Shown here: positions 55,084-64,000 of the stretch, in pieces | How the letters are laid out: the number at the start of each line of letters is the position of its first letter | Numbering within the stretch: position 1 is the first letter of the stretch | Assembly: GCA_965214525.1 (NCBI GenBank) | Contig: OZ243959.1 | Span: 496,001 to 560,000, forward strand | Length of the DNA: 64,000 bases | Direction of reading: 5' to 3' | DNA from: Qipengyuania_B sp965214525 | GTDB taxonomy: Bacteria > Pseudomonadota > Alphaproteobacteria > Sphingomonadales > Sphingomonadaceae | Translations under genes and position numbers: made by a program | Notes under the pieces: generated by a model | The model's database searches: none | Told to the model about the DNA's origin: nothing | The model's input: only the letters and a program-made list of their open reading frames with translations

Positions 55084-55165
55084 CGGAAGGACGGGCATAG
55101 AGCGCGGTTCAGGCTGACGACAGCCTGACCCGCGCATCCTGGCTGTTAAGAGCTGGAGTATCACG

Positions 55166-55915
55166 ATGATCCAATACGGGCGAGTTCCCATGCTATGTTG
55201 TGCGCTTGCTGGCATGGCCATGGCCGCGACGCCTGCACAGGCGCGCCTTCCGGCTGCAAGCGCGACACTGGCTTCCCCCGCTCAACCGGTATGGTCGGCA
55301 AATGCGGTGAACGGCGAGAATTATCGGCGGCATCGCGATTATCGTCCGTACCATCGGCGGAACCGGGTCGATAGCGGCGAGATCATTGCCGGCATCCTGA
55401 TCCTTGGCGGAATAGCGGCAATCGCGAGCGCTGTCAGCGAAGACCAGGACGACGGCTACCGCGATCGGGACTATCGCTATCGCGACCGGGACAGGCGCGG
55501 CGAAAGGCGGGAGCGCGATCGGTATGAAGCGCGCGGCTCCTCCGGCGGCCTCGACAATGCGGCCCGGCAATGCGTCGCCTCGATCGAGCGCGATGCCCGG
55601 GTCGAGCAGGTGGAAAGCGTGAACCGTTACGCGTCGGGATGGATCGTCAGCGGGCAATTGTTCAACGGCAAGACCTTCATTTGCCGGATTGGCAATGACG
55701 GCCGGATCGAGGGCATCGAATACACCGCGGAAGGCGTGACCATGCGCGATGACGTGCGCTCTACGGTGCCCGACCGGCAATGGAGCGACGACCGATACGC
55801 CGACGCTTGGCGAGATGCCGAAGCCCAAACGGATTCCGATGACGATTACGCAGATGATCGCATGCCGGCTTATCCGGGCGGCCCGCTACCGGGCGAGGAT
55901 TACGATCGGGATTAG
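55166..55915 (+). CDS. secreted Asp/Arg/Tyr-rich protein, paralogue 2
   Basis: 249 residues. The signal peptide is about 1-26. The segment DSGEIIAGILILGGIAAIAS, the RDRDYRYRDRDRRGERR stretch, and the two-cysteine domain (ARQCVASIERDARVEQVES and FICRIGNDGRIEGIEY) repeat the plan of paralogue 1. It adds an N-terminal spacer and an acidic C-terminal tail (QTDSDDDYADDR). It probably arose by tandem duplication followed by divergence. Function unknown. Confidence 0.8.
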   Translation: MIQYGRVPMLCCALAGMAMAATPAQARLPAASATLASPAQPVWSANAVNGENYRRHRDYRPYHRRNRVDSGEIIAGILILGGIAAIASAVSEDQDDGYRDRDYRYRDRDRRGERRERDRYEARGSSGGLDNAARQCVASIERDARVEQVESVNRYASGWIVSGQLFNGKTFICRIGNDGRIEGIEYTAEGVTMRDDVRSTVPDRQWSDDRYADAWRDAEAQTDSDDDYADDRMPAYPGGPLPGEDYDRD

Positions 55916-55929
55916 GGAGGGCCTGCCCC

Positions 55930-56571
55930 TCATCCGTTCCCTGGATCGATATCGTTTCTGCGATAGGCTGGCAGCGCGAGATTGCGCGTGATCGCGGCCG
56001 CTCGCAGGGCAAAGCCGGCGGCGGTGGCGACGCTCCATACAAGGGTTCGAGGCAGTTGGGCCATCGATCCGACCACGCACAGGCATGCGGAAAGCGCAGC
56101 GGCGGTGACGTAAATTTCCGGCCGCATGATGATCGAGGGACGTCCGGCCACCACATCACGGATGATCCCGCCAACGCACCCCGTAACGACGCCCATCATC
56201 ATCGCCGGCACAGGGGGAACGCCGTAACTCAATGCCTTCGCCGCACCCAGGACGGCGTAGGCTGTCAGTCCGAGTCCATCAGCCAAATCGAGCAGCCGTC
56301 CTTCCCACCAGCGGGTCGGCGTGAACCAGGCAAGCGCAGCGGCAACCAGGCACGTCAGCGCGGCCCGCGGGTCCGCGATCCAGAACACCGGAGCCCCGAT
56401 CAACAGGTCGCGCACCGTTCCCCCGCCTACGCCGGTCAACAAGGCGAAGAACGCCATGGTAACGAAGGTCTGGCGTTCCTTCGCCGCCAGCAAGGCACCC
56501 GACAGCGCAAAGATCGCGACCCCCACAACATCCAGCCAGTCGAGTACGGGGGTGAGGATGGCGTCATCCAT
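55930..56571 (-). CDS. TRIC-type cation channel (UPF0126) family protein
   Basis: 213 residues from ATG at 56571, preceded by GAAGGGGG. Seven predicted membrane helices formed by two repeats of the UPF0126 unit: VVGVAIFALSGALLAAKERQ with GVGGGTVRDLLIG, and LTAYAVLGAAKALSYG with GCVGGIIRDVVAG. The GGGTVRD and GGIIRD motifs mark the pore-forming kinks of bacterial TRIC channels, homotrimeric K+/Na+ channels. It overlaps the PepSY gene by eight bases. Confidence 0.92.
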   Translation of the reverse strand: MDDAILTPVLDWLDVVGVAIFALSGALLAAKERQTFVTMAFFALLTGVGGGTVRDLLIGAPVFWIADPRAALTCLVAAALAWFTPTRWWEGRLLDLADGLGLTAYAVLGAAKALSYGVPPVPAMMMGVVTGCVGGIIRDVVAGRPSIIMRPEIYVTAAALSACLCVVGSMAQLPRTLVWSVATAAGFALRAAAITRNLALPAYRRNDIDPGNG

Positions 56572-57262
56572 GGCCACGCCCCCTTCGTCGGCGGAACAAT
56601 AAGATGATCCCCAGAAGCGTGCCCAGAACGGCAAGAACCGTGAAACCTATGAGGATCGGATGCGATGTATCCTCGCGGTCCGATAGATCCATGATGTGCA
56701 TCCCCCACGCCAGGTCGAAGATGCGCCAATAGCGGGTCCGCACCGCTTCGATAGTGCCGCTCTGCTGTCCGACATAGACATAGGTGCCATCGGCCAGCAC
56801 GATGCGCCATACCGGTACGGGGCGGCGGAAATCCAATGGCGGGTCCGAGGCGGGGTACAGGGTAGCGCTCACCTGGCGCTCCCCTCCGGCGATTTCGCGC
56901 GCCACCAGGGCTTTTGCGGCAACTTCGTTCAGGGGGGGAAGTTCGACGCCTTCCGACGAATAGCGCGCCATGCGTCCGTCGATCATGGAAAGGATGATGA
57001 CGGGCGTTGTATCCTGCATTCTGATCGTTACGCTTTCCACCTGGTCGGATGAGACGGGCGGCAATGCAATCGCATAGGTCGTATCGCCCGGCAGCGGCAG
57101 TGTCGGCTGCTCCGATCGCAGATGATCGCCACGCACTTGCTCGATGGGCCTAGCCACCATGACAAGGCCCGTTGCCGTCCACATCAGCAGTGGCAAACCA
57201 ATCGCCCAACCGAGCCATACATGCCAGCGAGCGAACCGGCGCATGGTGCGCTGATGACCCAT
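56564..57262 (-). CDS. PepSY-domain membrane protein
   Basis: 232 residues. It has an N-terminal membrane helix (WHVWLGWAIGLPLLMWTATGLVM region, about 13-36), a periplasmic PepSY-like domain (VSATLYPASDPPLDFRRPVPVWRIVLADGT contains the PVWRI core), then DLAWGMHIMDLSDREDTSHP and a C-terminal helix (LAVLGTLLGIILLF) with a basic tail. It resembles the PepSY-associated TM proteins found with iron uptake or reductase systems. The C-terminal half looks like the second half of those proteins. Role not determinable. Co-translated with the TRIC gene. Confidence 0.8.
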   Translation of the reverse strand: MGHQRTMRRFARWHVWLGWAIGLPLLMWTATGLVMVARPIEQVRGDHLRSEQPTLPLPGDTTYAIALPPVSSDQVESVTIRMQDTTPVIILSMIDGRMARYSSEGVELPPLNEVAAKALVAREIAGGERQVSATLYPASDPPLDFRRPVPVWRIVLADGTYVYVGQQSGTIEAVRTRYWRIFDLAWGMHIMDLSDREDTSHPILIGFTVLAVLGTLLGIILLFRRRRGRGHG

Positions 57263-57310
57263 TCCGGTCCTCCTTTGTCGCGGCGTTCCGGTTGGGAAAC
57301 GTTAAACCGG

Positions 57311-58711
<1,401 letters not shown>

Positions 58712-58742
58712 AGTTCGATTGCCTCAGAATGGAGGAGCGCAT

Positions 58743-59300
58743 TCACCGCCGGGAAAACACGTCATCCCATGTCAATGATAGGGACAGGGGAGGTATTTCC
58801 ATAACGCCGCCCAAGCCGCACGTTGCAACAACCCAGTTGCGATCCGCATCGCGCGTTTCAAGGTGCACGCTGTCATCTTCCGGATCGATGTAGATAATCG
58901 CCTCAAGCGTCGTCACGGTCCGGTACTCAGGAAGTTTAACCTCGATATCGCGCGTCCGCGTTCCTTTCGATAGCACCTCCACGACAAGACGGGGGTCGAC
59001 GAATGCTTTCAGATTGTCGTTCTCAGGTCCATTCCGTCCGCAGAATACCGATATGTCGGGATAGCGGAGCGAAAGGCGGTGCGTGCGTATCCCCATATCG
59101 GGGCCAAAAGGCGAACAACCCGATCCGTCCAGTTTGCGGCCCAATGCCAAAAAGACGTTACTCTGGATACGCGCATGGATGGCTGCGCCACCGGCCATCA
59201 TCCTTACGATGCCATTATCCAACTCGTACCGCTCTTCAGTATCGAACGCCATGTCGAGGAACTCCTCGACCGTCACGAGATGTCTTGCCAGGGTCGCCAC
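58743..59300 (-). CDS. Uma2 (DUF820) family nuclease-fold protein
   Basis: 185 residues. ERYELDNGIVRMMAGG, HARIQSNVFLALGRKL, SLRYPDISVFCG, RLVVEVLSKGTRTRDIEVKLPEYRTV (core VVEVLSKGT and DIEVKLPEY) are the Uma2 blocks. They provide the PD-(D/E)XK-like D...E-x-K residues (PDISV and VEVLSK). The function is unknown; these genes are often scattered singly. Here it sits tightly between odhB and lpdA (two bases after odhB), so it is carried in the TCA-cycle operon. Confidence 0.9.
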   Translation of the reverse strand: MATLARHLVTVEEFLDMAFDTEERYELDNGIVRMMAGGAAIHARIQSNVFLALGRKLDGSGCSPFGPDMGIRTHRLSLRYPDISVFCGRNGPENDNLKAFVDPRLVVEVLSKGTRTRDIEVKLPEYRTVTTLEAIIYIDPEDDSVHLETRDADRNWVVATCGLGGVMEIPPLSLSLTWDDVFSRR

Positions 59301-59302
59301 GA

Positions 59303-60559
59303 TTACAAGTCGATCAGCATCCGCGTCGGATCTTCGATCGCTTCCTTGATGATCTTGAGCGCGGTCACAGCTTCGCGTCCGTCGATCAGGCGGTGATCGT
59401 AGCTCAGCGCTAGATACATCATCGGACGCACTTCAACCTGGCCGTTGATGGCGACCGGTCGATCCTCGATCCGGTGCAGGCCAAGCACCGCGCTTTGCGG
59501 AGGATTGATGATCGGGGTGCTCATCAGCGAGCCGAACACGCCGCCATTGGAGATCGTGAAGGTGCCACCCTTCATGTCATCCATCGTCAGCGAACCCTGC
59601 TTAGCCCGTAAACCGAAATCAGCGATGTCCTTCTCGATCTGCGCAAAGCCCTTCTTGTCGGCATCGCGGATAACCGGGACGACCAAACCGCCTGGCGCAC
59701 TGACCGCGACCGAAATGTCCACATAGTCGTGGTAGACGATCTCATCGCCTTCGATATAGGCATTGGCGGAGGGGATATCCTTCAAAGCCAGGCACGATGC
59801 CTTGGCGAAAAACCCCATGAAGCCAAGCCGGATATCGTGCTTCTTGGCGAACAGTTCCTTGTACTTTTCGCGCGCGGCCATCACCGCCGTCATATCGCAA
59901 TCGTTGAACGTGGTCAGCAGCGCGGCATTGTCCTGCGCCCCCTTCAACCGCTTGGCGATAGTCTGGCGCATGCGGGTCATCTTGACGCGCTCTTCCAGCC
60001 GTTCTGCCGGTGCGGCGCCGGCCCCGGCATCGTGCGTTGGTGTCGGCGCTGCATCGGCGATCGCGCCGCCCTGCTTCTTCGCGTCGGCAGCGGCGACGAC
60101 GTCTTCCTTCGTCAGGCGACCGTCCTTGCCCGTGCCTTTGACCGTGGATGGGTCGACCCCGTGTTCCAGCACCGCCCGGCGCACTGCTGGCGACAGGCTT
60201 TGCGTCGCGTCCCGCGATAGCGCCGCCGAAGGGGGCGAGGGATCACCCGCGCGCTGCGCCTTGCCGGCATCGGGCTGTTCTTTCGCGCGCGCCGGCTCGT
60301 CCTTCTTGGCAGCGGGAGACGCGCCTTCCTCGACGATCGCGATAACCGCACCAACTTCCACGTTTGCGCCGACCTCGACAGACAGTTCCTGCAATACGCC
60401 GGCAACCGATGACGGTACCTCGACGGCAACCTTGTCGGTTTCCAGGCTGGCGATCGGTTCGTCCACCGCCACGGCATCGCCCGGCTGCTTCAGCCATTCA
60501 GCGATCGTGCCTTCGGTAACCGATTCGCCAAGCGCGGGAACTTTGATTTCAGTGGCCAT
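59303..60559 (-). CDS. odhB: 2-oxoglutarate dehydrogenase E2 (dihydrolipoyl succinyltransferase)
   Basis: 418 residues. The lipoyl domain is 1-76 with the lipoylated Lys43 (ETDKVAVEVPS). An Ala/Pro/Lys linker follows, then the E1/E3-binding domain at about 122-157 (SPAVRRAVLEHGVDPSTVKG, TKEDVVAAA). The catalytic domain runs from about 190 to the end, with DGREAV after the HRLI motif. It transfers succinyl to CoA. Complete set of domains; directly downstream of sucA. Confidence 0.97.
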   Translation of the reverse strand: MATEIKVPALGESVTEGTIAEWLKQPGDAVAVDEPIASLETDKVAVEVPSSVAGVLQELSVEVGANVEVGAVIAIVEEGASPAAKKDEPARAKEQPDAGKAQRAGDPSPPSAALSRDATQSLSPAVRRAVLEHGVDPSTVKGTGKDGRLTKEDVVAAADAKKQGGAIADAAPTPTHDAGAGAAPAERLEERVKMTRMRQTIAKRLKGAQDNAALLTTFNDCDMTAVMAAREKYKELFAKKHDIRLGFMGFFAKASCLALKDIPSANAYIEGDEIVYHDYVDISVAVSAPGGLVVPVIRDADKKGFAQIEKDIADFGLRAKQGSLTMDDMKGGTFTISNGGVFGSLMSTPIINPPQSAVLGLHRIEDRPVAINGQVEVRPMMYLALSYDHRLIDGREAVTALKIIKEAIEDPTRMLIDL

Positions 60560-60568
60560 GTCGTCGTC

Positions 60569-63412
60569 TCAGGCTCCGGACTGTCGGTTGAGTTTGCGCT
60601 GCGCCTTGCCGCCATCGGCCAGATCGAGCGCGATCGTCACCAGCGCTTCCTGCTGCACCTTGTGCCGCGAGGCGTAGCCGGTAGCGGGCGACGCGGCGAC
60701 CTCTCGCCCGGCATAGATCGGGCGCATGTTGTCGTGTCCGGCCTCTCGCGCGGCATCCTCGATCAGCCGATCGACGAAGAACCACGCGCCATTGTTCTTC
60801 GGCTCTTCCTGACACCAGACGATGTCTTCAAGGTTCGTCATGCGCGCCAGCCGCTTCGACAGCGGTTCGCCAGGGAAAGGATAGAGCTGTTCGATGCGCA
60901 CGATGGAAACATCGTCGATCGCTTCGGCATCGCGCCGCTCGATCAGATCGTAGGCGACCTTGCCCGAGCACAATACCAGACGGCGCACCTGTTCGTCCGC
61001 AAGGTCCTTTGTATCGCTGACGATCCGGCGAAAATGGCTTTCGCCCAAGAATTCGTCCGCCGTCGATTTCGCCATGGGATGCCGCAGCAGCGATTTTGGC
61101 GTCATGATGATGAGCGGCTTGCGAAATCCGCGAAGCATCTGGCGCCGCAGGACGTGAAAGTAATTGCCCGGAACGGTGATGTTGCACACCTGTATATTGT
61201 CGTTCGCGCAAAGTTGGAGGAACCGTTCCAGGCGGGCGGATGAATGTTCCGGCCCCTGGCCCTCGTAACCGTGCGGCAGCAGCAGAACAAGGCCGTTCGC
61301 CCGTAGCCACTTGACCTCGCCGCTGGCGATGAACTGGTCGATCATGATCTGCGCCCCGTTGGCGAAATCGCCGAATTGGGCTTCCCACATCACCAGCGTC
61401 TTGGGATCGGCGAGCGCGAAACCGTACTCGAAGCCCAGCACGCCGTATTCCGACAGCGGGCTGTCATACACTTCGAACTTGCCATGGGGGAGGGTGGATA
61501 GCGGGATGTATTTGTCCTCGCTTTCCTGGTCCACCCAGACGGCATGACGCTGGCTGAATGTGCCGCGTCCGCTGTCCTGCCCTGACAGGCGCACGCCATA
61601 CCCATCAGTGACCAGGCTGCCGAACGCCATCGCCTCGGCGGTCGCCCAATCGAACCCCTTGCCCTTGTCGAACATCGCGCGCTTGGCGTCGAGCACCCGG
61701 CCAAGCGTCCGGTGGATGGCGATATCACCCGGCACTTCGGTAAGGGTGCGCCCCAGGCTATCGAACAGCTTGCTGGAGATTGCCGTATCGACATTGCGCC
61801 GCGCCGTTTCGGGATCGGCCGGCTTGTTAAGGCCGCTCCAGCGTCCGCCGAACCAGTCCGCAGCGTTGGGCTTGTAACTGGTCGCGGCGTCGAAATCCTC
61901 CTGCAGGCGATCGGTGAACTCCGTTACCTGCGTATCGAGAAATCCCTTGTCGACCACGCCCTCTTCGATCAGGCGCTCTTCATAAAGCACGCTCACCTTG
62001 GGGTGGGGGCGGATGGCATCGTACATCAGCGGCTGCGTGAAGCTGGGCTCGTCGCCCTCATTGTGGCCGAACCGCCGATAGCACCACATGTCGATCACGA
62101 TGTCCCGCCCGAAAGTCTGCCGGTACTCGATCGCGAGCTTGCAGGCGAAGGTGACCGCCTCGGGATCATCGCCGTTCACATGCAGTATGGGCGCCTGGAC
62201 CCCTTTCGCCACGTCGGACGGATAGGGGGAAGAACGGGCAAATTGGGGGCTGGTGGTGAAGCCGATCTGGTTGTTGATGACGAAATGGATGCAACCGCCG
62301 GTATTGTATCCGCGCACGCCGGAGAAGCCCAGGCATTCCCATACGATCCCCTGACCCGCGAACGCCGCATCGCCGTGGATCAGGACCGGCAGCACCTGTT
62401 CGTGCTTCCTGAGGTCGTCGCGGATCGCTTGCTGCGCGCGTGCCTTGCCCAGCACCACCGGGTCCACCGCTTCGAGGTGGGAGGGGTTGGGAACCAGACT
62501 CATATGCACCGAAATCCCGTCGAACTCGCGATCGGTGCTGGTGCCGAGGTGATATTTGACATCGCCCGACCCGCCGACATCGTCGGGATTGGCACTGCCA
62601 CCCTGGAACTCGTGAAATATGACCTTGTAAGGCTTGCCCATAACGTTGGCGAGCACGTTCAACCGTCCACGATGGGCCATGCCGTAGATGATCTCGCGCA
62701 CGCCCAACTGGCCGCCATACTTGATGACGGCTTCGAGCGCGGGGATCATGCTCTCCCCGCCATCCAGCCCGAACCGCTTGGTCCCGACATACTTCTTGCC
62801 GAGGAAATTCTCGAACTGCTCGCCCCGAACGACAGCAGCCAAGATCGCCCGCTTGCCCTCGGGCGTAAACTGGATGGTTTCCTCTTCCCCCTCGATCCGA
62901 TCCTGCAGGAAGCGCCGCTCCTCCACGTCGGAAATATGCATGTATTCAAGGCCGACCTTGCCGCAGTAATTGTGCTTGAGAGCGTCGAACAGGTCACCGA
63001 CCGTGACCCATTCGAACCCCAGGTTCCCGCCGACATAGACCTCTCGATTTTCCTGCCCGGTGAATCCATGCCATTCCAGCGTCAGGTCTTCGGGCAGCTC
63101 GCGGTGCGATAGACCAAGCGGATCGAGATCGGCCGCCAGATGCCCGCGCACCCGGAAAATGCGGATGAGCAACATGGCGCGGATGGAATCGCTAGCCGCC
63201 TGTTCGATGGCGGCGGGGTCCATCGCCTTGCCAGCCTTCCTTGCCGCCGTTTCCACCATCAGCGTCATGGTGGTCGGGTCGAGGCCTTGGGTGCGTTCGT
63301 CCTGGCTGTCGCTGCCCGTCAACGGCCAGCGCGGATTGCTCCAACTGGGGCCGGGCTGCGCACCGTCCTGATCGCCCAATGCGGGCAAGAAGTCGTGATT
63401 TTCGTTACCCAT
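60569..63412 (-). CDS. sucA: 2-oxoglutarate dehydrogenase E1
   Basis: 947 residues. This thiamine-diphosphate-dependent decarboxylase is the first component of the complex. GMAHRGRLNVLANVMGKPY, LIHGDAAFAGQGIVWE (TPP/metal region), MWCYRRFGHNEGDEPSFTQP and the C-terminal half LLPHGYEGQGPEHSSARLERF are the family blocks. N-terminal YxxxW-type E2-binding segment is replaced by ENHDFLPALGDQDGA. It lies downstream of sucD, with the GIY-YIG cassette in between. Confidence 0.97.
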   Translation of the reverse strand: MGNENHDFLPALGDQDGAQPGPSWSNPRWPLTGSDSQDERTQGLDPTTMTLMVETAARKAGKAMDPAAIEQAASDSIRAMLLIRIFRVRGHLAADLDPLGLSHRELPEDLTLEWHGFTGQENREVYVGGNLGFEWVTVGDLFDALKHNYCGKVGLEYMHISDVEERRFLQDRIEGEEETIQFTPEGKRAILAAVVRGEQFENFLGKKYVGTKRFGLDGGESMIPALEAVIKYGGQLGVREIIYGMAHRGRLNVLANVMGKPYKVIFHEFQGGSANPDDVGGSGDVKYHLGTSTDREFDGISVHMSLVPNPSHLEAVDPVVLGKARAQQAIRDDLRKHEQVLPVLIHGDAAFAGQGIVWECLGFSGVRGYNTGGCIHFVINNQIGFTTSPQFARSSPYPSDVAKGVQAPILHVNGDDPEAVTFACKLAIEYRQTFGRDIVIDMWCYRRFGHNEGDEPSFTQPLMYDAIRPHPKVSVLYEERLIEEGVVDKGFLDTQVTEFTDRLQEDFDAATSYKPNAADWFGGRWSGLNKPADPETARRNVDTAISSKLFDSLGRTLTEVPGDIAIHRTLGRVLDAKRAMFDKGKGFDWATAEAMAFGSLVTDGYGVRLSGQDSGRGTFSQRHAVWVDQESEDKYIPLSTLPHGKFEVYDSPLSEYGVLGFEYGFALADPKTLVMWEAQFGDFANGAQIMIDQFIASGEVKWLRANGLVLLLPHGYEGQGPEHSSARLERFLQLCANDNIQVCNITVPGNYFHVLRRQMLRGFRKPLIIMTPKSLLRHPMAKSTADEFLGESHFRRIVSDTKDLADEQVRRLVLCSGKVAYDLIERRDAEAIDDVSIVRIEQLYPFPGEPLSKRLARMTNLEDIVWCQEEPKNNGAWFFVDRLIEDAAREAGHDNMRPIYAGREVAASPATGYASRHKVQQEALVTIALDLADGGKAQRKLNRQSGA

Positions 63413-63426
63413 CTGTCCTTATCGAG

Positions 63427-63449
63427 CCCCAGCGTAGGCTGGGGCCTCC
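63427..63449 (+). repeat. left inverted copy of a CCCCAGC/GCTGGGG repeat
   Basis: CCCCAGCGTAGGCTGGGG followed by CCTCC. It is a 7-bp stem with 4-base loop and matches the reverse complement of 63772-63794 in 21 of 23 bases. Lies 16 bases before the GIY-YIG stop codon. Confidence 0.85.
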
Positions 63450-63465
63450 TTCAGCTCGGCGCGAT

Positions 63466-63753
63466 CTATGTGACTTGTGGCGTCAGGTCGTCCCAAGCAG
63501 GGTTCCTTTCCACAATACGCCTGATCTTCCAATCGCGCTTCCATGCTTTCATCTGCCTTTCAACTTTGCGGGCCTTGTGAACATTCTCGAAATGTTCGAA
63601 CCATACGAGCCGATGACACTGGTATTTCTTCGTGAAACTGGAAACCATACCCGCTCTGTGCTGTTCCACCCGTCGCGAAAGGTCGTTGGTAACGCCGATG
63701 TAGAGTACTCCGTCGTTGCGGTTCGTCAGGATATAGACGTAGCCTTGCGTCAC
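63466..63753 (-). CDS. solitary GIY-YIG nuclease
   Basis: 95 residues, one GIY-YIG domain: GYVYILTNRNDGVLYIGVTNDLSRRVEQHR carries the YIL...YIG strands and the helix Arg and His (core VLYIGVTNDLSRR). RKVERQMKAWKRDWKIRRI contains the metal-binding Glu. It differs clearly from the 8957 protein (a different subfamily, URI-type). It sits between sucD and sucA in the operon and is enclosed by inverted repeats 16 and 18 bases away. Function unknown. Confidence 0.92.
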   Translation of the reverse strand: MTQGYVYILTNRNDGVLYIGVTNDLSRRVEQHRAGMVSSFTKKYQCHRLVWFEHFENVHKARKVERQMKAWKRDWKIRRIVERNPAWDDLTPQVT

Positions 63754-63771
63754 CCGTTCCCCCAGACCACC

Positions 63772-63794
63772 GGAGACCCCAGCCTGCGCTGGGG
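63772..63794 (-). repeat. right inverted copy of the CCCCAGC/GCTGGGG repeat
   Basis: On the plus strand it reads GGAGA then CCCCAGCCTGCGCTGGGG. Inverted partner of 63427-63449. It lies 18 bases before the GIY-YIG start and 15 bases after the sucD stop. Confidence 0.85.
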
Positions 63795-63809
63795 ATCACA
63801 ATGCTTTTA

Positions 63810-64000
63810 TCACGCCATTTCCTTCAGCATGGCATCAAGCGTGGTGCCAAGTTCCGACGGGCTCTGCGCCACGCGAATGCCCGCATCCTCCATCGCCACG
63901 ATCTTGTCGTCCGCGCCGCCCTGACCGCCCGAGACGATCGCGCCCGCATGGCCCATGCGCCGCCCCGGGGGCGCGGTCCGCCCGGCGATGAAGCCGACCA
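63810..64000 (-). CDS. sucD: succinyl-CoA synthetase alpha subunit (C-terminal part)
   Basis: The last 62 complete codons, entering from the right edge. VGFIAGRTAPPGRRMGHAGAIVSGGQGGADDK (core TAPPGRRMGHAGAIVSGG) contains the conserved GRRMGHAGAI block, whose preceding active-site His region lies outside the window. The end is SPSELGTTLDAMLKEMA. It makes succinyl-CoA/ATP interchange in the TCA cycle and is the upstream member of this operon. Confidence 0.95.
   Translation of the reverse strand, partial: VGFIAGRTAPPGRRMGHAGAIVSGGQGGADDKIVAMEDAGIRVAQSPSELGTTLDAMLKEMA

Overview
The window is a 64 kb piece of a GC-rich alphaproteobacterial chromosome. The protein families point to Sphingomonadales and probably Erythrobacteraceae. 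Clues are a C4-pathway 5-aminolevulinate synthase, the block sucD-(nuclease)-sucA-odhB-(Uma2)-lpd, S5 and L3 with long low-complexity tails, and short intergenic palindromes of the kind common in sphingomonads. The taxon is an inference from families; no rRNA or tRNA gene was seen.

Layout. 1-9 kb: a broken gene end, a metallo-beta-lactamase-like protein, a nitroreductase overlapping a SleB-type cell-wall hydrolase, hemA, murI, a LuxR-type HTH protein with a membrane segment and two EF-hands, plsY-dprA, and a GluR0-like ligand-gated potassium channel. 9-13 kb: topA between two small nuclease genes (GIY-YIG and DUF559), each bounded by inverted repeats. 13-18 kb: lepB-rnc-era, pgi and a Crp/Fnr regulator. 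18-29 kb: a DEAD-box helicase, gor, TspO, a UbiK-family protein, recO-leuB, a DPM1-GtrA fusion convergent with a PMT-type O-mannosyltransferase, metZ behind a probable SAM-II riboswitch, apaG and a LysR regulator. 29-32 kb: a repeat-rich stretch leading into an AT-rich two-gene island (lipoprotein SGNH hydrolase and acyltransferase-3, divergent), which looks horizontally acquired.

32-52 kb is the ribosomal protein supercluster: str (rpsL-rpsG-fusA-tuf), S10, spc (rplN to rplO, then secY and adk) and alpha (rpsM, rpsK, rpoA, rplQ), all on the plus strand. Large intercistronic hairpins lie between rpsL and rpsG, rpsG and fusA, rpsJ and rplC, and rpoA and rplQ. Intrinsic-terminator-like hairpins follow tuf and rplQ. 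52-64 kb: a secreted prolyl oligopeptidase, two tandem secreted Asp/Arg/Tyr-rich paralogues, then on the minus strand the 2-oxoglutarate dehydrogenase cluster followed by a PepSY protein and a TRIC channel.

The most interesting pattern is three unrelated-repeat but same-design cassettes: a solitary small nuclease gene held between inverted copies of a short palindromic repeat (8913-9301 GIY-YIG, 12303-12728 DUF559, 63427-63794 GIY-YIG). In the DUF559 case the 34-bp inverted repeats touch the gene at both ends, and the left repeat supplies the ribosome binding site. This suggests a nuclease-linked repeat system, comparable in concept to REP/RAYT, that inserts between housekeeping genes.
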